Shown: positions 49,601-60,900 of the stretch, in pieces
Position numbering within the stretch: the first letter of the stretch is position 1
Layout of the letters: every line of letters begins with the position of its first letter
Assembly: GCA_013396655.1 (NCBI GenBank)
Contig: WBMV01004767.1
Span: forward strand, 186,001-250,000
Origin: Campylorhamphus procurvoides
Lineage: Eukaryota > Chordata > Aves > Passeriformes > Dendrocolaptidae
DNA length: 64,000 nt
Reading direction: 5' to 3'
Notes under the pieces: generated by a model
Database searches by the model: none
What the model saw: the letters and a program-made list of their open reading frames with translations, nothing else
Told to the model about the DNA's origin: nothing
Translations under genes and position numbers: made by a program

Positions 49601-49799
49601 TGCTTTGTAAATAAACCCACACACATGCCAAAATATATTAAAGGAGCAGACCTGGATCCATGGGAGGTGCTATTTCCACAGCCTGCACCACGTGCTGCAG
49701 GAGATGCTCTGCATGTGAAGGGGGATCAGGGCTGATCTAAGGGCTCAGCTCTCCCACAGGCAGCTGCTGCCAGAAGGTTTGGTCCTCAGGGTGCTCCTG

Positions 49800-50110
49800 A
49801 TACCCAGGAATGGTAGTGAAGGGGATGGTACACAAAATGAGTGAGAACTTCCAGTTCTGGGCCCTGAGTGACTATCTAAGGTAAAATCTGGCCAGGACAC
49901 ACTGACCTAGGGCTGGTTTAGTGTAAAATTCCACAAGGTCTTCAGTGGGATGGGATGGGATGGGATGGGATGGGATGGGATGGGATGGGATGATGTGTAA
50001 AATGAGCAGCAACTTCCAATTCTGGGCCCTGAGTGATTCCCAAGCTGAAATCCAGCCAGGACACACTGGCCCAGAGCTGGCTTAACACGAAGCTGCACGA
50101 TGTCTTTAGT
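49800..50110. repeat. Diverged tandem duplication, period about 165 bp, around a microsatellite
   Basis: The segment containing ACTTCCAGTTCTGGGCCCTG (from 49847), GCCAGGACACACTGACC and GTCTTCAGTG recurs at 50012 as ACTTCCAATTCTGGGCCCTG, GCCAGGACACACTGGCC and GTCTTTAGTG. The copies differ by scattered substitutions, and a TGGGA microsatellite sits between them. Confidence 0.88.
49946..49990. repeat. (TGGGA)9 pentamer microsatellite
   Basis: Nine perfect TGGGA units are followed by a degraded TGATG. The array lies at the junction of the two copies of the surrounding tandem duplication. Confidence 0.97.
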
Positions 50111-53100
50111 GATCAGAAGAGGTCTTTAGCATCTCTTTAACCTCAGGAACACCATGTCACAGAGAAGCTGAAGGCATCCTGTGTCTCCAGTGGGCTTTTT
50201 AAAGGTAGCCAAGAAGCATTTAAGGACATGGAACTATAAATTGCATCCATCCAGCTGCCTAAGGCACAGGTTTGGGGAAAGTTTAAAAACCTACCCCAGC
50301 CAACTGAAACGCTGCATGAAACCCCTCCATTCCCCGGAGTTTCACACAGTAGCCCTGAGGTTTGGGGCCCAAAGCATTCTGTGCCATTCAAGAGAGAGAC
50401 CACACACAGGGAGAGGCTGGAACCAGTTGCCCCAGAGCCCCCCACCCTACATGGGCCATGGGATTTGTTGGAAAGCACTCACTGTGGTAGCTGCTGGTCC
50501 CACCAGGCTCTGCCGGAGCGGCGCGGGGCTCCCCCAGCCCGTCAGAGGTGGCCAGAGCTTATGGAAAATCAGAAGAACAACTTGAGAAACACCATGGGCT
50601 GTGCATTGCTGCAAACACTGCACAGCCTTGTCAGGCAGCAGCACAGCACCAGCTGAGGGCTGCACCTCTTCCACTCTGCTGACACTTCACACGTACCTTT
50701 CACAGGGGCAGGATGTCACACTGACATGAGCAGGACTGTAATGTCATTAATGGCTACAGAAGAAGTGGAAAACACTGGAAAACCAGAATTCAGTATTTAT
50801 CCAATTCCCACGCTCAGCAGTTATGGCAGAGGCAGAGTGCTTTTGTTGGGGAAGGACCTGATTCCTTCAGGCTGTGGAACTCAAAACCCCCCGAGGGCTG
50901 GGGAATGACTCTGTGGATCCTGGGTAAGATTCACTCCTGTGCAGAGATCCAGCACAAGCCACTATATCCAATACATCTCCCATACATTCCCCACTCTGCA
51001 GAATAAAGCAGCACACAAATCACACATTACTGGTACTACAAGGCCTGGATACACATTTTACCTGCCCTTATTTCTTGCAGCTGCAGCTTTGGCTCACCTA
51101 CACCTCCTCCTATGGGATCTGAGGGAAAGGAATGGAACTGGCATTCCTTAGTGAAACCAGGGTTCAGGTTCCTGCCATAATGGGAAGATGGTAAAACACC
51201 TTTGCTGGCAGTTTTAAAACTTCCAGAACACTGAAATTAAACAAAAGGAATTGGAAATCTCGGGGACAGATTCCAGCAGACAGCAAAGCACACTCAGTTC
51301 ATTAACTGACTCTGAAGAAATGCAAGTTCTACATTTCATATGTGTCACAAACCCTTACGAAAATAAAAGTGTTTGTTAATGGACTTTTTAGAGGGGGAAA
51401 AAAGCTAAACCAAGTGGCAAAGCACTTTGCACTTCTGTGTCTCAGCAAAACTGGCTGCAAAATAGAGTATGTGGGTATATTTTAAGGAACTATAAGTAAA
51501 TTTCAGATCAATCCATTCCTCAGCTTGTGCTGATGCTCAAAACAGTAACTGGCGAACAATCCTGGAAAGGTTTTGTGCAGCAAGGATAAAAACCCCTTCT
51601 CCAGCACAAGCCAGTGCTCTTGTTTCCTGGGGAAGGGAATAAATTGTTCCACTGGGGAGCCAACAATTCTTTGTCGTTTCTTTTCCAGCAAACAGAGATG
51701 CACCTGTACTTATGAATAGGTACCTTTTTATTTGGCCATAAAGTGCCTAAGAGGTCACTCAAGCATGTAATTCCTCAGCCAATTGCATAACCATGAATAC
51801 TGATGGACAAATTGTAATTACAAGTGCAGGTTCGGTCTGCATGGCCAGTCTCTGTTTTATTACTCTTAATTGCCAAAACATAAATGGTTTCAGATTGTAA
51901 GAATCCTACTGGTTCCCATTTTATATGACCGAAAGACAAACTTAACAACAAATCCTTGCAAAGATGTTGGAATTCAGGCTGGCCCAGCAGCAGGTAAGGT
52001 GAGAAATCCCCTTCTCCTCAGACACACCGAGGGAGAGAAATGCAGGGTGGACTGAACAGAATCAATTTGTCACGACCAGTAAAGGAGAGCTGAAGCTCCT
52101 GTTTTCACTTCTGAGCCCTGAACTGGCAAAGCACTTGAGCAGTGACATTTATTGATCATGCAGCCTCACAACAATGCTGGGCAAGTGCAGCGCCTGGGCA
52201 GGCAAGAGATGTGCATTAAATACAGCGGGCAAGTCCCAAAAATCGCTTTCGATAGCAGAAAAAAGGGAGACATAAATTGCACTTCCAGAGCTGCCAGGTG
52301 CATGGGATGCATGCAGCCACCTCTGCCAGCATGAAAGGGTTGGGATTTTCCTATTACATGGCTTTTGCTGTCATGTTTGATCACTGTTTTAGATGCAGAG
52401 GGGACACTGTGCCTGTTAATGTCACTGGCCTCAATCATGCAGTCCTTAATCAAGCAGAAATCCCTGCAGCTTTGCCCATAAAAGAATTACAGACTTAGTT
52501 ATAGGTTTTCTGGTGCAGATTTGACCCCTGCTGCCTCCCTGCTGCAATAAAACTCCTAAACCCTTTTGGATCATTACTTCTACACCTTGCCAGAGGGCAG
52601 GGGAGGGGCAGCATTTATGGGGCTGCCTTTGGTATGAACCAAGAGCAGGAGAACCCACCCGAACCAGGGGCAGGGCTGGTAGGGATGGCCTGTCCCACAA
52701 TTAATCACTTCCCCAGCTATTCCCCCATGCAAAACAACCTTCTCGCCCTCGCTCAGCCATCGCCAGAATGTCCTCTTTCAGAACATAAAACCAGGCTCCT
52801 TAATGGTGGGAAAAGGTTATTAGGATTGTTTATTCTAAGCTCTGAAATATGCATTCAATTCTTAATTTGCTTATGTGTCTTCTAATTGTCTGAACATCGG
52901 GGTTCTGCCTTTGTGGTGGTAATTGGAAAGTGATATAAAATCCAGACTAGAAAACATTGAGCATTGCAGCGACTGGAGTTGTTTTTCATGGCATTTATGA
53001 TCTCATTGCTTGTTTTTCAGAATTAAGTTTCCAACAGAATTCTCTTTTTAACCTACAACATTAGGTGAAGATATTAAACATGTTTCCTGGCAGACAGTAT

Positions 53101-53179
53101 CTCTTTACGAGAGACAAGCCCAAATAAAGTCCTACCAAAGGCAGAGCCTCCAACTCACTCTGTTCCATAATTCAGCCCT

Positions 53180-53200
53180 GGGGAGGGAGGGAGGGAGGGA
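53180..53200. repeat. (GGGA)5 microsatellite at a CR1 end
   Basis: A short perfect GGGA run directly abuts the terminal end of the adjacent CR1 fragment. Confidence 0.8.
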
Positions 53201-53335
53201 CAGAGAATCACAGGATCCTGGAATGGGTTGGGTGGGAAGGGACCTCAAAGCCCACCCAGTGCCATGGGCAGGGACACCTCCCACTGTCCCAGGCTGCTCC
53301 AAACCCCATCCAGCCTGGCCTGGAGCACTTGTGGA
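53201..53335 (-). mobile_element. CR1 LINE 3' fragment (short)
   Basis: It starts CAGAGAATCACAGGATCCTG and includes GGGTGGGAAGGGACCTCAAA, CCATGGGCAGGGACACCTCC and CCATCCAGCCTGGCCTGGAG. It ends abruptly after about 135 bp. Confidence 0.9.
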
Positions 53336-55151
53336 AGGCCATACAAGTATTCCTGCAATGTTCATGGCCTGGTTGTATTCCAAGGCTGTGATTTCAAATG
53401 AACTTAGAACCTCCCTCGAGATCGACAATAAATTCTTCTGGTTTCTCAAGTGAAAAGAGGAAGCAAACTATTTAAATTGTGCCAGGAGACATTAATTACA
53501 AACTAATCCAAGTGCATTTTCACCTGTAGTCATTTGACCTCAACCCTGGCAGGAGAAGTGAGTTCTTAGGTGCAACCAAAGGTGATTTTTGGGATGGGGT
53601 TCAGCTCTCTGGAAGCTGCTGAACATCAAAGCCAACTCAAGACAGCTCAAATAATTTGCCATTGAGATCCATATGAATATTTTGATAATTCCAAGTGCCA
53701 GACATCATCAGAGTTCTTTACTGAAGGTGCACTTCATCCTTTATTTGCCTTATTTTAATCTGCAATAACAATGGAATAATAAACGGGGGAAAAATAGTTT
53801 TTCTGTTGTCTTTGTTCAAATTTCTCAGTGTGAGAGAGCAACACGTGGCTAATGTTTCATCTCTCCTTGAACAGCCTGAACTGACAGATTGCCCATAATC
53901 TGTTCTACAATCTCAGTGCCAGAACATGACAATAGACAGCCCCATGGAGAGGCTGGGGAATCGCAAGGGGGATAATTTAACACTCCCCACCAGCTAGAGG
54001 GTGACCCAGTTTGGAGGGGCCTGGGGAGAGCTGCCTTGCTGGGGCTCCAAGCAGGTGTGGCTCCACACAGGCACAGTTAAAAGGCACATTAATAGGCAGG
54101 CAGGTGTGAGCAGCAAAGCCAAGGAGCCCCACGGAGGAGCACACGGCACTCAGCCTGTTCTGTAAAGCACTTTATGAATTAACCTAGGCTGGGCTTGTTT
54201 AAGCTGTGAGCACCCAAGGATTCACACCAGCGTTTCTCCAGCCTGATCTGTATTCCAAAACAGTCCCACTCACATAAATCTCAGTGTTGTTTTTCACTAG
54301 AGAGTGAAAGGGAAAAAAGCTGCTGTTAAATCAATAGGCTGCGTTGCTCACCACAGTATAGGCAAGTACTGGTGCTGTGCTTATCATTTGTGTCGCCACC
54401 GACTAATTGCTGTCCCTTGCACTTCATTATCCCCTGTAACATGGTTACAATAACAGAGGATGACAAATAAGAACTGTTATCTTCTCCTGGCCAGTCTTTC
54501 CTCGCAGGGTGAGCTCTCATTCAAATCCATCTATCTGGATGAATAAGATTTACCAGATTACACATTGACTTAAAAGGTTTAACAGGAGCGGTAAGGAGAG
54601 CTGCCTTAGGAAATATTTTCACAGCACACTTTTGGGATCTGGCACAAAAAAGTCTTTACTGCTGCTTTTGTACCCACCATGGCTTCCCTCAGCTCTCCCT
54701 GCGTGCAAGGCAGCAATGCTGGCACACAGAAAACCTGGTTCCTATGGAATCCTAAACGTGCCTTCTGTGTGCCCTGAATCAGGTCTGCCAGTCATCCACA
54801 CACCAGAGAGGTGGGCTGATTCTTTTGATGTTAAATTAGATCCTGCAACTAATAAAACTGCCTGCATTGATTAGGGAGCGGAAGCGGGCAGAGAATGGTA
54901 TGGAGAGGAGAAAGGACTTCGGGTCTGGCAAGAAAGGATAAAAGTATCTGCTCATGAATGTGTGGCCTAGTTAAAGTAAGCCTTTTGTTGCCACAAAGGA
55001 GAGGAACTGCAGAAAATGGGAATGGAAGCTGCAACAGCCACGCTGTGGCCACCTGGCCCTGGTGGGATGGAGGGGAAGAGCAGGCTCTGTGGTGATGTCT
55101 GAGCTCCCTGCAGGAGATGAGCACTCCCTGCTGGGTGGGGAGGATGGGCAG

Positions 55152-55755
55152 GGTGTCAGAAGGCAGGAGACACCTTCATGGGGAGGATGTGCTCGGTGTC
55201 AGAAGGCAGGAGACACCTTCATGGGGAGGATGTGCTCGGTGTCAGGAGGCAGGAGAGACCTCCATGGGGAGGATGTGCTCGGTGTCAGAAGGCAGGAGAC
55301 ACCTTCATGGGGCGGATGTGCTCGGTGTGAGAAGGCNNNNNNNNNNNNNNNNNNNNNNNNNNNNNNNNNNNNNNNNNNNNNNNNNNNNNNNNNNNNNNNN
55401 NNNNNNNNNNNNNNNNNNNNNNNNNNNNNNNNNNNNNNNNNNNNNNNNNNNNNNNNNNNNNNNNNNNNNNNNNNNNNNNNNNNNNNNNNNNNNNNNNNNN
55501 NNNNNNNNNNNNNNNNNNNNNNNNNNNNNNNNNNNNNNNNNNNNNNNNNNNNNNNNNNNNNNNNNNNNNNNNNNNNNNNNNNNNNNNNNNNNNNNNNNNN
55601 NNNNNNNNNNNNNNNNNNNNNNNNNNNNNNNNGGTGTCAGAAGGCAGGAGACACCTTCATGGGGAGGATGGGCACGGTGTCAGAAGGCAGGAGACACCTT
55701 CACGGGGAGGATGGGCACGGTGTCAGAAGGCAGGAGACACCTTCATGGGGAGGCC
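55152..55755. repeat. 43-bp minisatellite with a hairpin in each unit, interrupted by a gap
   Basis: Copies start at 55152, 55195, 55238, 55281 and 55324 and, after the gap, at 55633, 55676 and 55719. Each unit begins GGTGTCAGAAGGCAGGAG and continues ACACCTTCATGGGGAGGATG. Within it GGTGTC and GACACC form a perfect 6-bp stem around an 11-nt loop. Units vary at TGTGCTC versus TGGGCAC. The 296 Ns within probably hide more copies. Confidence 0.96.
55337..55632. other. Assembly gap (296 Ns)
   Basis: This is a run of 296 undetermined bases inside the 43-bp minisatellite, with repeat units on both sides. Confidence 1.
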
Positions 55756-57914
55756 ACTAGGACAAAGTTCCCATTCTTGCTCCATGCTGAGCTCTCGGTA
55801 AACTTCTGTATTCTCCTGACTCCTTCTGTTTCTTTCCTTTTTATGCTTTAGGGACAAAAGATGCTCCTTTTGTTTTCTGCTTGGTTATAAACTAGTTATG
55901 ATGAAGACTCGCCCTCAGAAGGCAGCACCACATGAGTGTCCATAATCATGTGCAAACTGGCTCTAAATACTGAAGGACCACAACAGGACATAAAGGTAAA
56001 TCTGAACATCCCATGAATCAATGTCTCATTTGTATTATTTCAAATGCTCTGCTAGTTAATGATGTTTTGAATTGGTTCATTATTATTACAACCTGTCTGA
56101 TAGTTAAATCAATCAAATAATCATTGCTGCAGTTCATCAAATACACATCTCCAGGAAGATGGTGCTTCCCTTGCATACTGCTGAGGGAGAACGGCACTGC
56201 TTTATTACAGACATGATTAGTTTGCCTTAATATGCTAGAAATGTGGGGGAATAGTGCCTTGGAGGTAAGTGCACTGTTTCTGCATGTGTTTATGGTGTTT
56301 CTGCTCCCTGAGCCAGAGGAGGATGCCAGGGGCACTGCAGCAGAGCTGGGGCACTGGGCACTGCTCCACAGCAGGCACTGCCACACACCCAGCCTGTGTT
56401 TGCCTCCTCAGAACTGCCGTGGCACAGTGATTTTCCTTTCCTCATTGTATTCAACCAGCCTTTCAGAGGCTTGGCCACGTTTCTGTGGATATCAGCTCCT
56501 CTGTGAACAGCATTAAAGGAAATACTTGTCTTAGCACTGCACTGACATTATCATGGCAAATTGCTTTAAAAGATCACTTGTAACTGTAATATTAGCACAA
56601 TAAAATATTTTAAATTTGCCTGCTGTGTCTCAGAAATTGCCCTGATGGTGAATTACTTCTCGTAGTACATTAACAATGATTCTAATAATTGTCAGGAGCA
56701 CTGATGGACATTTTGTTCTCCTCAATGAAGGGAGATCACAGCTCCAAGGGCACAGGCAGTTTATTACATTTCCTAACTGCTGCCTTTCAGGTGGGTGATG
56801 TGGAAGACTCGTAGCCATATATCAGTTGTAAGTTTCCTGTGCTAAAGGCCTGCAGGACTGGAGCATCTGCAGGCTGCAGCTTTGTGCAGGACTCCAGAGC
56901 AAGGCTTCCCATGCAGTGCCTCCCATGGCTGCCTAATAAAGATGAATGCAGCCAGTGTTGCTGAGACAGAGAGCTCACTGAGGGAAGAGAGCAGCTCCGT
57001 GAATGTGGAATCTGTACAGCAGCCAAGCCCAACTCCCTCTCCCAACTCAGAGATGCACCATTTGGGCAGCTGCCCAAGGAAGGAAAGAGAAGGAAAACCA
57101 AGCCTGCATGCATTTTTATTTCTCACTGACTCCAAGCCCACGGTTATAAAATCCAACTAAATTCTTGATTTCTTCACATGTGCCATTCCAGACTCTTTAG
57201 TCCATGTAGTCTTGATCATAGGGATGTAATTGATATGCAGGCCATGTTAAATGCATTCTGGTAATTTTGCAGTCAGGGATATAACATATTCCCACTAAAT
57301 TTCAGTATGATGCAGTCTAAAGTGAAAACAAGATAAAAAGAACTCAGAGGCTGAGAACTCAGTGGGGTTTCATAATCCTCAGCATGTGCACGGTTGAGAG
57401 GCAGAGTTCCAAATGACCTGGACAAATCTGCATAAAGTTTTTTACTAAACATAAATGAATTCCTGAAGTAATCACTCCATCAACACATGGGATTGTATCT
57501 CCACCTCTCCCACTCTTCACTTCTGCTTGCAGAAGAAGACTTGCATAATAAGTAAAACCTGCACTTGCAATGTACTCTTTCAAGCCTTTAGGATGAACAC
57601 TGCTCAACCTGACTACCTGGTGGATGTGTTCAATAATTTATCAAAAATATCTATGCTGTGCCTGTCTCTAAGAAGAGAAACAAGGAATGATAGTCTCTAA
57701 ACATTAGTTTGTTACACAGCTTTCCAAATCTCAAGGGCTGAGCACCAACGTAACCTCTGCAGTGCACAAAGGAGAGGATCTGGCATTGACAATGACTTCC
57801 AAATCCAACCCGTCACTCTGAGGAAGGTTATCAAAGCCAGGAGGTGAAGAAGTTAGTTTGGAAGGGAGGTTAGTGTGGGAACCAAAAGACAAATTCTGGT
57901 CAAACTGAAACGAT

Positions 57915-57965
57915 GCTACCAAGGCTGGAAGATCCTGGAGGTCTCTTCCAACCTTGATTCTGTGC
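57915..57965 (+). mobile_element. CR1 LINE 3' terminal fragment, opposite orientation
   Basis: CCTGGAGGTCTCTTCCAACC followed by TTGATTCTGTG is the forward 3' terminus of avian CR1. Only about 50 bp is recognisable. Confidence 0.75.
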
Positions 57966-60900
57966 TGACCTGAGACACCAAACCCTCTGGAGAGGGAAGG
58001 GACCTCCAGAGCTGCTCCTGGGCAATGTGGAAGCACATCACTGAGGAGAGCCCCCTGGCAGTGCCCTGCAGGGTCCTGGGGCACTGGTGGGCTCCCCTGG
58101 CACCCCCACACACAGCCCAGGCACACAGAGGCTGCCCTTGAGCCCAGCCCTGGCCCCTTGGCCCTGGCTGAGCCTGCTGGAGGTGTCTGTGCCCAGCTCT
58201 GTCCCTGCTGGCACTCCTGTTGGTCCCTGTCCCATGGGCTGACATCCCAGCCTGACCTCACCAGCCTCATCACCAGGGACCTGCTCGGCACTTGCTGCAC
58301 CTTTTCCCTCAGAACAGGGTTAAACTCGTAGATTTCTGAAATAATGTTTTTTAAATCACAGGTCATTTGTTCATGATAATTAGCGTGTGACATCACTCAG
58401 GCTAATGTTCAACATATGGTCTAATGCAATACTACATTATTTATTGCTCCATTATGTTACGTAAGTGCAAAACACACAGAAAGTCAAGAAGCTGAAGCCT
58501 GCACTTAGTCATGTTAATTCTCTCAAGCACAAGGATATTTCACGGCACCTCTTAATAGGCAAACCTTCCCTGCCTCTCTGCTGCCTGCCAGTCTGGCGAG
58601 GGGAGATGTGGGGGAGCCATTCCTGGAGCTGAGATCTCACCCTGCCTGCCAGTGCCTCACCAGATGGGCAGCAGATTGCATTTTCCCCTCGGTAACATCC
58701 TTTTTTCTCCCCGCATCTGGAACTCAAGTAGGAAAATACTTCTGTTGTTTCCTGTAGTGCTGAAGGTGGGGATGTATCCTCCTCTCCTGTGCAGCTGCCC
58801 CAGTGTGCACAGCATCGTGCCTTAAGCTGAGATATATCTGAATTCTGGATGCTTCCTCCAGCCCCCCACAGCCTGGTGATGCACAGGCAGGTAATGCTGC
58901 CTCTTTGATCAAGGATGTCTCCAAAACAATTGCTTATTTGATCTCCGGTGCTTGAAGTGTTGCTTATTCTATTGCAATGCTGCTTTGAAATGGGCTTTTA
59001 ACATTCATGACTTTCATTCTGAGATGACTCTATTAGTTGATCAAAAGGTTATCTTGACCCTGTTTCAAAGTTGTGGAGCTCTTCCTGCCTATTGTCCCCT
59101 AACCAGCACCACAGTCCCCCGTGCCACTCTTCTGCAGAGGAACACTGAGTCACACAGGAGGTCATTGGTATGAGGCTGCAGGGACGGGATTGTTTCCTTG
59201 CTCTCAGCACCAAGGAGTGTAATGGCTTTGCAAAAATCCTGTGTTTGCATTTACTGATAATGTGTTTGGGATGGAACGACTTTTTTATTGTAACATTTTA
59301 GCAACAGCTCAGAGCTCTGAAAAGGCATCATTTTAATAGCACAGTGCTCACCTCCTCACAGAGCTGATGCTCCTGAACACTTCTCAAATGAGTCCAAGAC
59401 ATTACACAGTATTTCAGGAGTTCACTTTCAAGGGTTTCCAATTTCTTTAGAAAACAAGGCCCAGAAATCAGCAGTCATTCCAGAGACTGTGCTAACTCCA
59501 CAGCCTGGCACAAGCGAGCCCAGCTGTGCTGTGTGACAGTGACTGCAGTCCCTGGTCCCTGGCTGGGCACTGGGTGCCCCCCAGAGTCACCCCATTCCTC
59601 AGCTGGGCAGGGGAGGGAAAACACAACCTTGGGGGCTGCAGAGCTGCTCCTCGCACACATTCTCACTCCCACCAGCTGCAAACACACAGTTTTGGAGTTC
59701 TTTTCCCCATCCTAACTGTCCCAGTGCAGGGACTGCCACTTTTCAGTGGCCACGGCAGCCAAAGGGAAGACCCACATAACCCAGGGAAACAGGACCTGCT
59801 GACCTGCTTCAGCTGCAAAGAACATCTTCAAAAGCAATTGGGATCAGGAATCTAAACCTTACTTTCAGAAGTGATAGAAAGCTTTAAAGCTGAAGTGTCC
59901 CTGGTTTCAGTGTGTAAATGTTCGTGCTGTACCTATGCTGGTCTCACTGAGGTGGTGCTGGCCCTGCTGGCTCAGGCTCAGGGCATGGACAGCTCAGCCC
60001 TGGCTGCCAAGGCTCCTGGAGGAGCAGCTTGCAGAGAGCTCCTTGGAGCTGTGCATGTCCTCAGAGCAGAGATAGGCAGATCCCACAGCAATTTGTGAAG
60101 TGCAATTCAAGACTTTTGAGAATTCCACCCCCCCTCCCAAGTTATTCCTCACTAATGTCTCTCGAGGAGGTCAAATTCCTCTTCCCCTTTTACAAATCTG
60201 CAGTCCTTGCTTTTCTCTCCAGACTAATTTTGTTTTATAAACTATTAGCTTCAAGGAGTTACTCCTGAGTAACACTGCTATGTGATCAGAATACAAACCA
60301 GAGGGAATTGCCTCTGTGTTCTCATCTACAGCATTCAACCATTCTCTCCTTTTCCCTGTTTTACCACTCTCTCCGAGTTATCCCTCCCAGACACCCTCCA
60401 AATGCCTTTATTGGGCTTTGTGTTTCACAAAGAAGCAATGAACCCACAGAATTCTCCCTTCATTACCAGAGTATTGTAACAGCATCTTCCCTTACTCATA
60501 AATAGTATTTCATCACTGTGAACCATCAATGGCCTAAACAACAATCAGCCCAGACACTCCTGGCTCAAAGACCTTCCAGTCATGATATTTTGCATATTCA
60601 AAAGCACAACCATATCTGGAGAGCTTGTTTTGCTTTAAGACATTTAAGATTCCTCTGATCTCTCTTCAGAGAGCACACCTAAATAAAATTTACATTTTCA
60701 TGTACCAGGATATGGATAATTGTCTCAAGAATATGAATATAAACTCTGCAAATGATGTAAAATATGTTTTGCTGTGACTATCCAAGGTGGGCAGTTTGGC
60801 AGTACAGGGTGAGGAGTTTATTTGCAAGCACTTCAAATGACCCCCTTTCTTCCACATTACTCACACATTCACCCCAGAACCACACCATGGAAAACCCTCA

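Noticed and set aside
55062..55851. Plus-strand ORFs of 232 and 244 codons
   Set aside because: They are translations of the 43-bp minisatellite across a run of Ns.
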